A stretch of 54,650 nucleotides of DNA from Bacteroidota bacterium (GTDB taxonomy: Bacteria > Bacteroidota > Bacteroidia > Chitinophagales > Saprospiraceae), in contig CAUJDW010000089.1 of NCBI GenBank assembly GCA_963169455.1, positions 1 to 54,650 of the forward strand, in the 5' to 3' direction. Of the stretch, positions 1-7,316 are shown in pieces. The notes under the pieces were generated by a model. The model worked only from the letters and a program-made list of their open reading frames with translations. It did not search any database and was not told where the DNA came from. The position numbers and the translations under genes were made by a program. Every line of letters begins with the position of its first letter. Position 1 is the stretch's first letter.

Positions 1-141
1 TCAAACAAATATTTCTCATCGTATTCCACTGCGAATTTTTTGAGGAACCTGAGGTATTCCTCCTTGAACGCCCTTTTTTTATGGTGCTCCTTTTGGTTAT
101 GGATATAATTTGCAACTGCTCCCAATTGGGGATCGTTGGCA
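1..141 (-). pseudogene. C-terminal part of an IS200-like / REP-associated tyrosine transposase
   Basis: The minus-strand frame running off the left edge reads AVANYIHNQKEHHKK, then KEEYLRFLKKFAVEYDEKYLF. This is the typical C-terminal end of Y1-type (IS200/RAYT) transposases of Bacteroidota. The HUH and catalytic Tyr parts would lie upstream (higher coordinates), but the frame meets a stop (TAG in the 141-180 stretch) and the repeat array starts there. The visible piece is therefore a remnant, or a gene whose 5' part has been replaced by repeats. The last residues lie outside the window. RAYT proteins are associated with dispersed palindromic repeats, which abound here. Confidence is good for the family and moderate for the pseudogene status. 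Confidence 0.65.
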
Positions 142-400
142 GGGGTGTGGCGGTTCCGGCTTTGCTATAGATGTGTGATCCCTTTGGGATCGCTGGCAGG
201 GGGGTGGCGCCTGGGGCTTTGCTATAGATGTTCGATCCCGTTGGGATCGTTGGCGGGGGTTTGGCGGTTTCGGCTTTGCTATAGATGTTCGATCCCGTTG
301 GGATCGTTGGCAAGGGTTTGGCGCCTGGGGGCTTTGCTATAGATGTGTGATCCCGTTGGGATCGTTGGCGGGGGTTTGGCGCCTGGGGTTTGGCGCTTTG
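124..400. repeat. Tandem array of about 57-bp units with a GATCCC/GGGATC palindrome
   Basis: Units begin with CTTTGCTATAGATGT at 160, 217, 274 and 332 (spacing 57, 57, 58). Each holds a palindrome of the type GATCCCGTTGGGATC followed by a G-rich spacer. A degenerate first unit starts at about 124. It lies directly beside the transposase remnant. Spacers vary (GGCGCC versus GGCGGTT), so the array is diverged rather than freshly amplified. Confidence 0.85.
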
Positions 401-518
401 GTTTTATTTATAAACACTTTATGCGTCCGGGCATCATTCTGGCGGTATTCCATTTGCAGGGCGCCTTCAAATAACTGTGTTAACACCCCGGTAAAAGCCT
501 GGTTATCAGGGGAACCCC

Positions 519-568
519 AAACCTGAAACCTGTAACCTGTAACCTGTAACCTGTAACCTGTAACCTGG
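519..568. repeat. Heptanucleotide array (CCTGTAA)n
   Basis: About seven tandem copies, the first being CCTGAAA and the rest CCTGTAA. It is the same repeat family as the longer array at 1218-1396. No open frame of interest crosses it. Confidence 0.9.
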
Positions 569-1217
569 AACAGGCCTTTCGCGTAACAAAATAGCGCTTA
601 TCTGATGAGCTCTTCAAAGATAGCCGGGAGAAGCAGGAAGCGTTCCCTTGTGGTTTGTCGGGCGCTTTCCTGGTTGCTTCAGTAGGGATGGAATCGTTGT
701 AACGATTCCATCCCTACCAATACACCGGCCCAGCCAAGGCGGCGCGGCCACTCAAACTGCTTCGTCAGCAAAGTGAAGTACATTGCCCTTATGGTTCGGG
801 GTTACCCTTTTCCCTGGCGCTGTGCAGTATGCTCAGGAAAAGGAGCCTGGCGCCGGGAACCAGCTCCATGGCTATTGCCCCTTTTTGATGTTGGAACATT
901 GCCCTTGTGGCCGCATCCTGCAAGGCGCACCTCCGCCCCTGGGGTTTTCGGCCTTATGGGGTTCAACGCCTTCCTTTGTCAGGAGAAATGGAGGGGGAAA
1001 AGGGTGTTCAGGGCCGCTTTGGCTGGCCCAATCCTGGATATCACTGTTTACAGTGGATGAGCGCTCGGCAGCTGCTGGAGGCGCTGTCTTTAACGGCGCG
1101 TAGCCGTAATAAGCTCCCTCCGCCTTACGCGAAAGGGCCGCTGGAACCTGAAACTTGTAACCCTGAAACCTCCAGGGAGACTGGGAGACGAGGGAGACGA
1201 GGTGAGCCCAGGGCAAC
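569..1217. other. Gene-free stretch with short inverted arms
   Basis: No convincing coding frame is seen; the open frames here have no protein-like composition. Two features stand out. A 12-bp inverted pair, CCTTTCGCGTAA at 575-586 and TTACGCGAAAGG at 1125-1136, lies just inside the two heptamer arrays. A perfect 17-bp palindromic arm pair sits at 682-717. Confidence 0.5.
682..717. repeat. Palindromic element, family GGATGGAATCGTT/AACGATTCCATCC
   Basis: Perfect 17-bp arms (GTAGGGATGGAATCGTT and its complement) are separated by GT. Two related hairpins occur at 49504-49535 and 49545-49580, so this is a dispersed repeat. Confidence 0.85.
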
Positions 1218-1396
1218 CCCTGAAACCTGAAACCTGAAACCTGTAACCCTGAAACCTGAAACCTGAAACCTGAAACCTGAAACCTGAAACCTGAAACCTG
1301 AAACCTGAAACCTGAAACCTGAAACCTGAAACCTGAAACCCGGAAACCTGAAACCTGAAACCCTGAAACCTGAAACCCGGAAACCCGGAACCTGCA
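1218..1396. repeat. Heptanucleotide array (CCTGAAA)n, about two dozen copies
   Basis: Nearly perfect 7-bp tandem repeats, with occasional CCTGTAA and CCCGGAAA variants toward the ends. The array ends just downstream of the stop of the cytochrome c peroxidase gene at 1410. Open frames across it translate to repeats such as FRFQVSG and are artefacts. Confidence 0.95.
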
Positions 1397-1409
1397 GCCT
1401 GCCCCCCAC

Positions 1410-2447
1410 TCATTCCGGAAGAAAGGCCGGGTTGGAGATAAACACGCTGTCTGTCAGCGCCTGGAGGAAGGCCAGGAGATCGGATTTTTCCAATTCGGAA
1501 AGCCCCATAGGCCGGACGCGAGGGTCTTTGTTGGGATGCTGGCTGCCGCCACTGTCGTAGTGGGCGATAACGGCCTCCAGGGTGGGCAGGCTGCCGTCGT
1601 GCATGTAGGGCGCAGTGAGGGCGATATTGCGGAGAGTCGGCACTCGAAACTTGCCTTCGTCTTCAGGCAGAAAAGTGGCGCGCTGCCTGCCGGGGTCGGC
1701 ATAAGTATCGTACAGGCCGTTGTTGAAGAAGCTGTTGTCCGTGAAATTAAAGCCGCTGTGGCAACTGCCGCACTGGGCCCGTTCGCCGAAGAAAATGCCT
1801 CTACCCCTTAGTGCGCTTTCCGAAAGCCCGCCTTCCCCCCGCTCATGGCGGTCGAAATCAGAATTGCCGCTGATCAGGATGCGCATGAATGCGCCCAGCG
1901 CGCGGGTGATGGTAAAAGGCGTCGCCTCTTCCCCGTAAGCCCGCTGAAAAGCCGCCGGGTAATCCGGATGGGCATTCAGCCGCCGGGCGGCATCCAGGAT
2001 GGACAAATCCATCTCGTTGTGGTCCTCGATGGGTACGAGCGGCTGCAGGTCTAGCTTGGGCACCCCGCCGTCTTTGTTGACCAGCGTCAGGTACGCCACA
2101 TTGGCCAGCGTGGGCGAATTGCGAAACCCCAGCCGCCCGCCGGCGCCGGGGCTGATGGCCGCCGCATCGGCAAAAGCCAGCGCCTGCCGGTGGCAACTGG
2201 CGCAACTGATGGTGGAATCCGCCGAAAGGATGGGGTCGTAGAACAGGCGCTTGCCCAAAGCTACCCGAGCGGCCGTCAGCGCATTATCCTCCGGAATATC
2301 CGGATAAGGGAAACCCTCCGGCAGGTTCAGCACATAGGGCGCCTCATCCATCGGAGATGGCTCCTCTTTTTGACAGCCCAGTGCGGCCAGAAGGAGGAGA
2401 AATGCGTAAATGCGCAAATGCGCAGATGCGAGAATGCGTAAATGCAT
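1410..2447 (-). CDS. Cytochrome-c peroxidase, MauG/MbnH-like diheme lipoprotein
   Basis: A 345-residue diheme protein. Two c-type haem motifs are visible, CASCH (residues 82-86) and CGSCH (226-230), in the usual arrangement of the bacterial CcP/MauG family, which reduces peroxide or oxidises partner residues in the periplasm. The N-terminus has a hydrophobic stretch LLLLAALGC ending in a lipobox-like Cys25, so it is probably a lipoprotein. Immediately upstream (2556-3299, same strand, 108 bp apart) is an MbnP-family gene. In known MbnP/MbnH pairs the diheme enzyme modifies a Trp of MbnP to create a copper site, so the two are probably partners. The signal-peptide n-region is encoded by a 9-bp tandem repeat, so the exact start is less secure than the rest. 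Confidence 0.88.
   Translation of the reverse strand: MHLRILASAHLRIYAFLLLLAALGCQKEEPSPMDEAPYVLNLPEGFPYPDIPEDNALTAARVALGKRLFYDPILSADSTISCASCHRQALAFADAAAISPGAGGRLGFRNSPTLANVAYLTLVNKDGGVPKLDLQPLVPIEDHNEMDLSILDAARRLNAHPDYPAAFQRAYGEEATPFTITRALGAFMRILISGNSDFDRHERGEGGLSESALRGRGIFFGERAQCGSCHSGFNFTDNSFFNNGLYDTYADPGRQRATFLPEDEGKFRVPTLRNIALTAPYMHDGSLPTLEAVIAHYDSGGSQHPNKDPRVRPMGLSELEKSDLLAFLQALTDSVFISNPAFLPE
2400..2447. repeat. Tandem repeat of about 9 bp overlapping the peroxidase start
   Basis: On the plus strand the stretch reads repeats like AATGCGTAAATGCGCAAATG. On the minus strand these encode the first 15 residues (MHLRILASAHLRIYA) of the peroxidase. Such CGCATTT repeats look like a dispersed microsatellite that has been taken up as coding sequence. 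Confidence 0.7.
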
Positions 2448-2555
2448 TTTTTCCTTGTAATGTTTGGGGAGGCTGGAAAGCCAGTTTCCCTTTCCAACCT
2501 CCCAATCTTATGGCCTTATGGCTTTTCGACCTATAGGCCATTAAACCTTCCGGCC

Positions 2556-3299
2556 TCAATTATGCATATACTTAAATGCCTTCGGCAGATTGTCTCGGAA
2601 CTGATTGGCCAGGGGCAGGTTGTTGCCCGTGTGCGTTACGTGGTCATTGGCCAGGTCGATGCCTTCGAAAAGTTTAGCCAGGTCGAATTCGAAGTGCAGA
2701 TGGTTCATGCCCCCTTCTACGTCCTTGTGGATGGTGAACTCCAGATTGGTGAGGAAAGCATCGGTGCCGATGTGGAAAGCCATGGTTTCATCGGGCGCGC
2801 CGTCTCCGTCGGTGTCCACTTTGCCGTCTATGCGGATAAAGCGGTAGCCGGATAGCCAGTCCCAGTGCATGGCCGGGAACTGGATGGACAGCGGGTCGCC
2901 GGGCTTGCGGTTGGTGAAGTCCGTTTCCGACTGGTTGTTTTCCTCCGGGCCCACGCCTATGAAGTATTTCAGCATGTGCTGATGGCCGACTTCCAGTTCG
3001 CCGATCTCCTGCATGCCGGCTTCCGGAGTCACCAGCAGGTATTTGCCCTCCATTTCGGTTTCCTTGCCGTCTTCCGATTCGAAGGTGATGCCGCCTACGT
3101 AGAAGTTGGCGATGCTGAACTGCACGGCCGTGCCGTTGATGTCGTACACCCGGGTAGTGTCATAGGCTTCGCCGTTGACGAGGTACTCGAATTCCAGGCC
3201 CAGCACCGGCGATTCATCCTCGTCATTGGTACAGGCGGAAAAAAACAGCGCGCTGCCTGAGGCAACCATCGCCAGTAAAAACAATTGCCATCGTTTCAT
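2556..3299 (-). CDS. MbnP-family lipoprotein (copper-binding MbnP-like)
   Basis: 247 residues from the ATG at 3299. I chose this start because MKRWQLFLLAMVAS begins a clean signal peptide ending at the lipobox FSAC, while the longer frame adds ten non-signal residues. The body has the recognisable MbnP signature order: GLEFEYLVNGEAYDTT, YVGGI, YLLVTPE, AMHWDWLSGYRFIRIDGK, FHIGTDA, HLHFEFDLAKLFEG. The conserved Trp-rich AMHWDW segment is where the modified Trp and His copper ligands lie in characterised relatives. Paired with the diheme peroxidase downstream, which in this family is the maturation partner. The substrate and physiological role here are not known; copper handling is inferred from the family. 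Confidence 0.82.
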   Translation of the reverse strand: MKRWQLFLLAMVASGSALFFSACTNDEDESPVLGLEFEYLVNGEAYDTTRVYDINGTAVQFSIANFYVGGITFESEDGKETEMEGKYLLVTPEAGMQEIGELEVGHQHMLKYFIGVGPEENNQSETDFTNRKPGDPLSIQFPAMHWDWLSGYRFIRIDGKVDTDGDGAPDETMAFHIGTDAFLTNLEFTIHKDVEGGMNHLHFEFDLAKLFEGIDLANDHVTHTGNNLPLANQFRDNLPKAFKYMHN

Positions 3300-3649
3300 A
3301 ATCAATTTGGATTTTAAATTAAACAACAAACTTCCGTTAAATTTTTCTCCAGGCTGAAAGTATTTCTAACTCCTGCCTGACAAATCGATATTCTACCCTG
3401 GCTCTCCTGGAAACCGGATGGTTTTACCCCCAAGGCCGGTGGCTGCCATCTCAGTTTGAAATGGCCGGGTGGTTCCATTGGAGGCAGCGCTTTTTTCGTC
3501 CGCCGGTTTGCCAATCCATAGCTGTCCGGCGCCCGTGGCCGGCCATCCGCATATTCCCGGCGGCCTGAGCACACTGTTGGTAAAAAGGAGCTTGACGAAA
3601 CAACATGCGCGCCTTACCTTTACTCCGGCCTGCAAATCAAACACCACCC
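3300..3649. promoter_or_regulatory. Divergent intergenic region with a possible -7 box
   Basis: Between divergent genes. TACCTTTA at 3615-3622 is one base from the Bacteroidota -7 consensus TAnnTTTG and lies 28 nt before the start at 3650. No convincing -33 element or other structure is seen. Confidence 0.35.
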
Positions 3650-4477
3650 ATGGAAAAGATGCACTTCAGGGATATACAGTGGAAGGAAGCCGGCGAACAA
3701 TTCCGCTACACCCTCTTCCAGTTGCCGGAAGCCTACCGTTTCGTCCGGGAACAGAAATTGTGGCAGGGGCTCGGGAATTACAGCTGGCTTACCCGCGTCC
3801 TGATATTCATGGCCGTTATCCTTGCCCTCAAATTCTTCGGCATTTTCCTGAGTTGGGTTCAAGGTTTTCACCCTGGCAGCGCCGGTGAAGCCCTCAGCAG
3901 CATGGGCGTTCTGGCGGGGCGCTTTTTTAAAGAGGGCTTCGGTTTTATTATTAACGGAGGTACAAAATACGGCGTAATCGTTCTGGCGGAGATACTGGTC
4001 TTCCACTTTTCGCGCCGGGCGCTGGACGTCCTGAACGGCGACGCGGCCACTGCCAACCTCAGCGACTTTTTTAAAGCCCAGATCCGCTCCGTCAAAGTCG
4101 GTGTTTACGCCTGGGCTGTCGAACTGGTTATCTCCATCATGCTCGGCATCGCTTTCGGGATTTTCGGCTCCCTGTCCGCCCTGAAACCGGCCCTGCTCTT
4201 CATCGCCCAGTGCTACCTCCTGGGCTTTGCCATCATCGACAACTACAACGAACAGTATGGCCTGAGCATCCAGGAGAGCATGCAATATACACTGCGCTAC
4301 CTCGGCATAGCAACCGCCATAGGCCTGGCCGCCTACCTGCTGCTGCTCATCCCGCTTGCCGGCCCCATTGCCGGCACGGTCCTCACATCCGTCGCCGCCA
4401 CCCTGGCGATGTACGAACTGTCCGACCTGCATAAGACAGGCTACAAGGTAGTAGGGCCCGGGGAAGGAGAAAATTAA
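3650..4477 (+). CDS. EI24/CysZ-like multi-pass membrane protein
   Basis: About 275 residues from ATG 3650 (MEKMHFRDIQW); an in-frame ATG at 3605 lies before the putative -7 box and is unlikely. Four or more membrane segments are apparent: VLIFMAVILALKFFGIFL, the INGGTKYGVIVLAEILVF area, AVELVISIMLGIAFGIFG, and GIATAIGLAAYLLLLIPLAG. The C-terminal pattern, helix-LLIPLAGPIAGTVLTSVAATLAMYEL, resembles the EI24/CysZ family, whose best known member imports sulfate. No sulfate-assimilation genes are nearby, so transport of sulfate is not claimed. It lies 16 nt upstream of a secreted hydrolase and is probably cotranscribed with it. Confidence 0.65.
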   Translation: MEKMHFRDIQWKEAGEQFRYTLFQLPEAYRFVREQKLWQGLGNYSWLTRVLIFMAVILALKFFGIFLSWVQGFHPGSAGEALSSMGVLAGRFFKEGFGFIINGGTKYGVIVLAEILVFHFSRRALDVLNGDAATANLSDFFKAQIRSVKVGVYAWAVELVISIMLGIAFGIFGSLSALKPALLFIAQCYLLGFAIIDNYNEQYGLSIQESMQYTLRYLGIATAIGLAAYLLLLIPLAGPIAGTVLTSVAATLAMYELSDLHKTGYKVVGPGEGEN

Positions 4478-4493
4478 ACCAAAACCACCGCTC

Positions 4494-5993
4494 ATGAAAA
4501 GAATGGCCATGTTATTCGCACTCTCCCTGTTCAGCCTTGGAGCTGCCGCCCAGTTTCTGGAAACAGGGCCGCCTGAAAGCCGGCAAGCCCGGCAGGTGGC
4601 CGGCTCTTTTACCATTTCCCCGCCTCCTCCGGAAGAGGCCATCGGCTCGGAGCGGCCGCCGGTTTATTCCGAAAGGGTGAACCCAACCCTGGCGGCCACC
4701 CTGCAACGGGCTCTCGACTCCCTCCTGGAACTCCACGGCGCCACCGGCCTTTCCGCAGCCATGGCCCTTCCCGATGGCTCGGTGTGGGAAGGGGCCGCGG
4801 GTATAAATTCCACAGCGCCCAACGACAGCCTGCACCCGGGCATGGTGCTGGGCATCGGCAGCGTATCCAAAAACCTGACGGCCGCCACGGTGCTGCGCCT
4901 TTATGAAGAAGGCCTGCTCGGCCTCGATGACAGCCTCTGGCAGTGGCTTCCCCTATACCCAAATATCGACAGCAACATCACCATCCGCAGCCTGCTCAAC
5001 CATACGAGCGGCATCGCCAGCTATACGGATAACGCCGCTTTCTGGGGCTACGTCAACGCCAACCTGGGGCAAAACCTGGAACCCGCCTTCATCCTGGAAA
5101 ACTACGTCGGGCAGCCGGCCTTCGCTCCGGGGGAGGGCTGGAGCTATTCCAACACCAACTACCTGCTGCTGGGGCTCATCATCGAGGCTGCCGGCGGCAG
5201 TGCTTTTCACGAAGCGGTGCGAAGCCGGCTTCTGGCGCCCAATGAACTCGAATCCCCGGCCCTCTTCCCGCAGGAAAGCCCGGCACTACCTCTGGCTCAC
5301 CTGTGGCTGGACATCACCGGCGACGGCAATGCGGAGGACTTTACCGCAGCCGGGCTGCCGCTCAATGCTATCTTCAGCGGAGCCTGGTCGGCCGGCGCTT
5401 ACCTCTCAACCGCAGCGGATATGTCCCGCTGGATACGCAGTTTGATGGCCGGGCAGGTGCTCCAGCCTTCCACCCTGGCGGAAATGCAGGCCACCGTGCA
5501 GGTTTCCCCCAATTTCCACTACGGCCTGGGCCTGTACCGCACCAACCTGGCCGGAAAAGCCTGGTGGGGGCACGACGGTTACATCTTCTACCAGGCCCTC
5601 GTGCTCTACCAACCCGGGCTCGGCGTCGGCCTGGCCCTGCTGGGTAATGACGGAGAGTTCGAACAGATGGGGCCGGTGTTCCTCGGCCTGGCCGCCGCTT
5701 ATGAGAATTACCTGGAACTGGCAACCGCCACCATTGGCCGGGACAGACAAGAGGTGGAAGTATTTCCCAACCCGTTTTCTGACGCTATCTCGATCAGCGG
5801 GCTCCCCGCCCAACCCCTGGAAGTAAGCCTGATCAACACCCAGGGCCTGACAGCCGCCCGGGAACGCATAGCTGCTTCCGATGCGCAGGAGGTTTTCCAC
5901 TGGGCCCTTCCCGCCTCCCTGCCCCGGGGCTTTTACCTGCTCCGGCTGAATACGGGCGGCAAAAACATCGCCCTGAAAATGGTTAAACACTGA
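4494..5993 (+). CDS. Secreted beta-lactamase-family serine hydrolase with T9SS type A tail
   Basis: 499 residues. A signal peptide (MKRMAMLFALSLFSLGAAAQ) is followed by a class C beta-lactamase/penicillin-binding-like domain with the catalytic triplets in order: SVSK (residues 123-126), YSN (219-221) and HDG (361-363). Residues from about 422 (VFPNPFSD) to the end form a T9SS type A C-terminal sorting domain, ending in the usual basic-aromatic stretch. The protein should therefore be exported across the outer membrane and fixed on or released from the surface. The family includes esterases and D-amino-acid peptidases as well as true beta-lactamases, so the substrate is open. A strong terminator follows. 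Confidence 0.88.
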   Translation: MKRMAMLFALSLFSLGAAAQFLETGPPESRQARQVAGSFTISPPPPEEAIGSERPPVYSERVNPTLAATLQRALDSLLELHGATGLSAAMALPDGSVWEGAAGINSTAPNDSLHPGMVLGIGSVSKNLTAATVLRLYEEGLLGLDDSLWQWLPLYPNIDSNITIRSLLNHTSGIASYTDNAAFWGYVNANLGQNLEPAFILENYVGQPAFAPGEGWSYSNTNYLLLGLIIEAAGGSAFHEAVRSRLLAPNELESPALFPQESPALPLAHLWLDITGDGNAEDFTAAGLPLNAIFSGAWSAGAYLSTAADMSRWIRSLMAGQVLQPSTLAEMQATVQVSPNFHYGLGLYRTNLAGKAWWGHDGYIFYQALVLYQPGLGVGLALLGNDGEFEQMGPVFLGLAAAYENYLELATATIGRDRQEVEVFPNPFSDAISISGLPAQPLEVSLINTQGLTAARERIAASDAQEVFHWALPASLPRGFYLLRLNTGGKNIALKMVKH

Positions 5994-6011
5994 CGCCACA
6001 ACGAATACCCG

Positions 6012-6047
6012 AAAGCCCGGCAGCCCATTCGCAGCTGCCGGGCTTTT
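6012..6047 (+). terminator. Intrinsic terminator after the serine hydrolase
   Basis: 13-bp perfect stem AAAGCCCGGCAGC / GCTGCCGGGCTTT with a 9-nt loop, followed by T. It closes the 3650-5993 transcription unit. Confidence 0.8.
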
Positions 6048-6083
6048 AGCAATCCTGAGCCCCCGCCGGCGCATTTATTTTCT

Positions 6084-6091
6084 TACCTTTG
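6084..6091 (+). promoter_or_regulatory. Bacteroidota -7 box TACCTTTG
   Basis: Perfect TAnnTTTG match, 27 nt before the ATG at 6119. No clear -33 motif is seen. Its position rules out an upstream ATG at 6089 as the start of the peptidase. Confidence 0.6.
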
Positions 6092-6118
6092 CAGCGTTTT
6101 ACCAAACCTTTTAAACCG

Positions 6119-7303
6119 ATGCAGATGAAATATATCTTTTTGAGCCTGGCAATCAGCCTTGCGTTCAGCAGCTTTGCCCAGGTGGACCTGATCAACAAGG
6201 TCAAGGACAACCAGAGCGAGAACGCCAGGCAGGGCTTCCAGTGGGAGCCCGTGATCGACGTGGAGCGCATGGCCATCGAGAACCAGGGCGCCTCGGGCAC
6301 CTGCTGGACCTACAGCACCAATTCTTTTCTGGAATCGGAAATGGCCCGCATGGGCAAAGAGCCGGCCGACCTCTCCGAAATGTACGTCGTGCGCACCACC
6401 TACGAGGAAAAGGCCGAACGCTTTGTGCGCATGCACGGCAACCTCACCTTCGGCCAGGGCGGCGCATTGCCCGACGTGATCGAACTGTATGACAAATACG
6501 GCATCGTTCCGGAATCCGTTTACAAAGGCCTGAACTACGGCACGGAGTACAACCAGCACGGCGAAATGGAAGCCATCCTGAAAGCCATGCTGGACGCCGT
6601 GGTGGCCAATAAGAACAACCAGCTCACCCCCGTCTGGAAAAAGGCCTACTCCGCCGTGCTCGATGCATATTTGGGCGAGTTCCCCAAAGCGTTCCAGTAT
6701 AATGGCAAAACCTACACGCCCCAGTCCTTCGCCCGCGAAGTGGTGGGCATCAGCGCCTCCGACTACATGGCCATCACCTCCTTTACCCACCACCAGCTCT
6801 ACGAACCCTGCGTGCTGCTGGTGCCCGACAACTGGACCTACGGCCAGTACTACAACGTGCAGATGGAAGACCTGATCACCATCATCGACAACGCCCTGTC
6901 GAAGGGCTACTCGGTGGCCTGGGCGACTGACGTGAGCGAGAAATACTTCTCCTGGAAAAACGGGCTGGCCTATGTGCCGGAAAAGGAGTATTCCAAAATG
7001 ACCACCGAGGAGCGCGAAAACATGTTCAACGGCCCGAAACCGGAAATGGCCATTACCCCCGAGCTGCGCCAGCAGGCCTTCGACAACTATTCCACGACAG
7101 ACGACCACGGCATGCACATCGTCGGCATCTCCAAAGACCAAACCGGCAAGGAATGGTATCTGGTGAAGAACTCCTGGGGTGAAAACAACGACCATGGCGG
7201 GTACCTCTACGTCAGCAAAAATTTCGTCCGTTACAAAACCCTTTCCCTGCTCCTCCACAAAGATGGGGTTCCGGAAAGCCTGCGTAAAAAGCTCGGCGCT
7301 TGA
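6119..7303 (+). CDS. Secreted C1 peptidase, bleomycin hydrolase/aminopeptidase C family
   Basis: 394 residues from ATG 6119 (an ATG two codons on, 6125, is equally possible). The signal peptide MKYIFLSLAISLAFSSFAQ is uncommon for this normally cytoplasmic family but frequent in Bacteroidota members. Papain-like catalytic residues are visible: Cys62 in NQGASGTCWTYS, His in DDHGMHIVGISKD, and Asn in VKNSWGENND. The length is somewhat shorter than bleomycin hydrolase/PepC (about 450), consistent with the Bacteroidota subgroup. It probably trims peptides in the periplasm. The HAD-GNAT gene begins 13 nt downstream, suggesting an operon. Confidence 0.88.
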   Translation: MQMKYIFLSLAISLAFSSFAQVDLINKVKDNQSENARQGFQWEPVIDVERMAIENQGASGTCWTYSTNSFLESEMARMGKEPADLSEMYVVRTTYEEKAERFVRMHGNLTFGQGGALPDVIELYDKYGIVPESVYKGLNYGTEYNQHGEMEAILKAMLDAVVANKNNQLTPVWKKAYSAVLDAYLGEFPKAFQYNGKTYTPQSFAREVVGISASDYMAITSFTHHQLYEPCVLLVPDNWTYGQYYNVQMEDLITIIDNALSKGYSVAWATDVSEKYFSWKNGLAYVPEKEYSKMTTEERENMFNGPKPEMAITPELRQQAFDNYSTTDDHGMHIVGISKDQTGKEWYLVKNSWGENNDHGGYLYVSKNFVRYKTLSLLLHKDGVPESLRKKLGA

Positions 7304-7316
7304 CAGGCGCAACGGA

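Noticed and set aside
124-400. CRISPR-like array
   Set aside because: Units are directly abutting 57-bp repeats with a palindrome, without unique spacers, and no cas genes are present.
773-1230. Several overlapping open frames of about 100 codons
   Set aside because: Overlapping on both strands in GC-rich non-coding DNA; no domain, no signal and no conserved pattern visible.
1090-1413. Open frames with FRFQVSG repeats
   Set aside because: They are translations of the CCTGAAA heptamer array; no start context and no protein-like composition.
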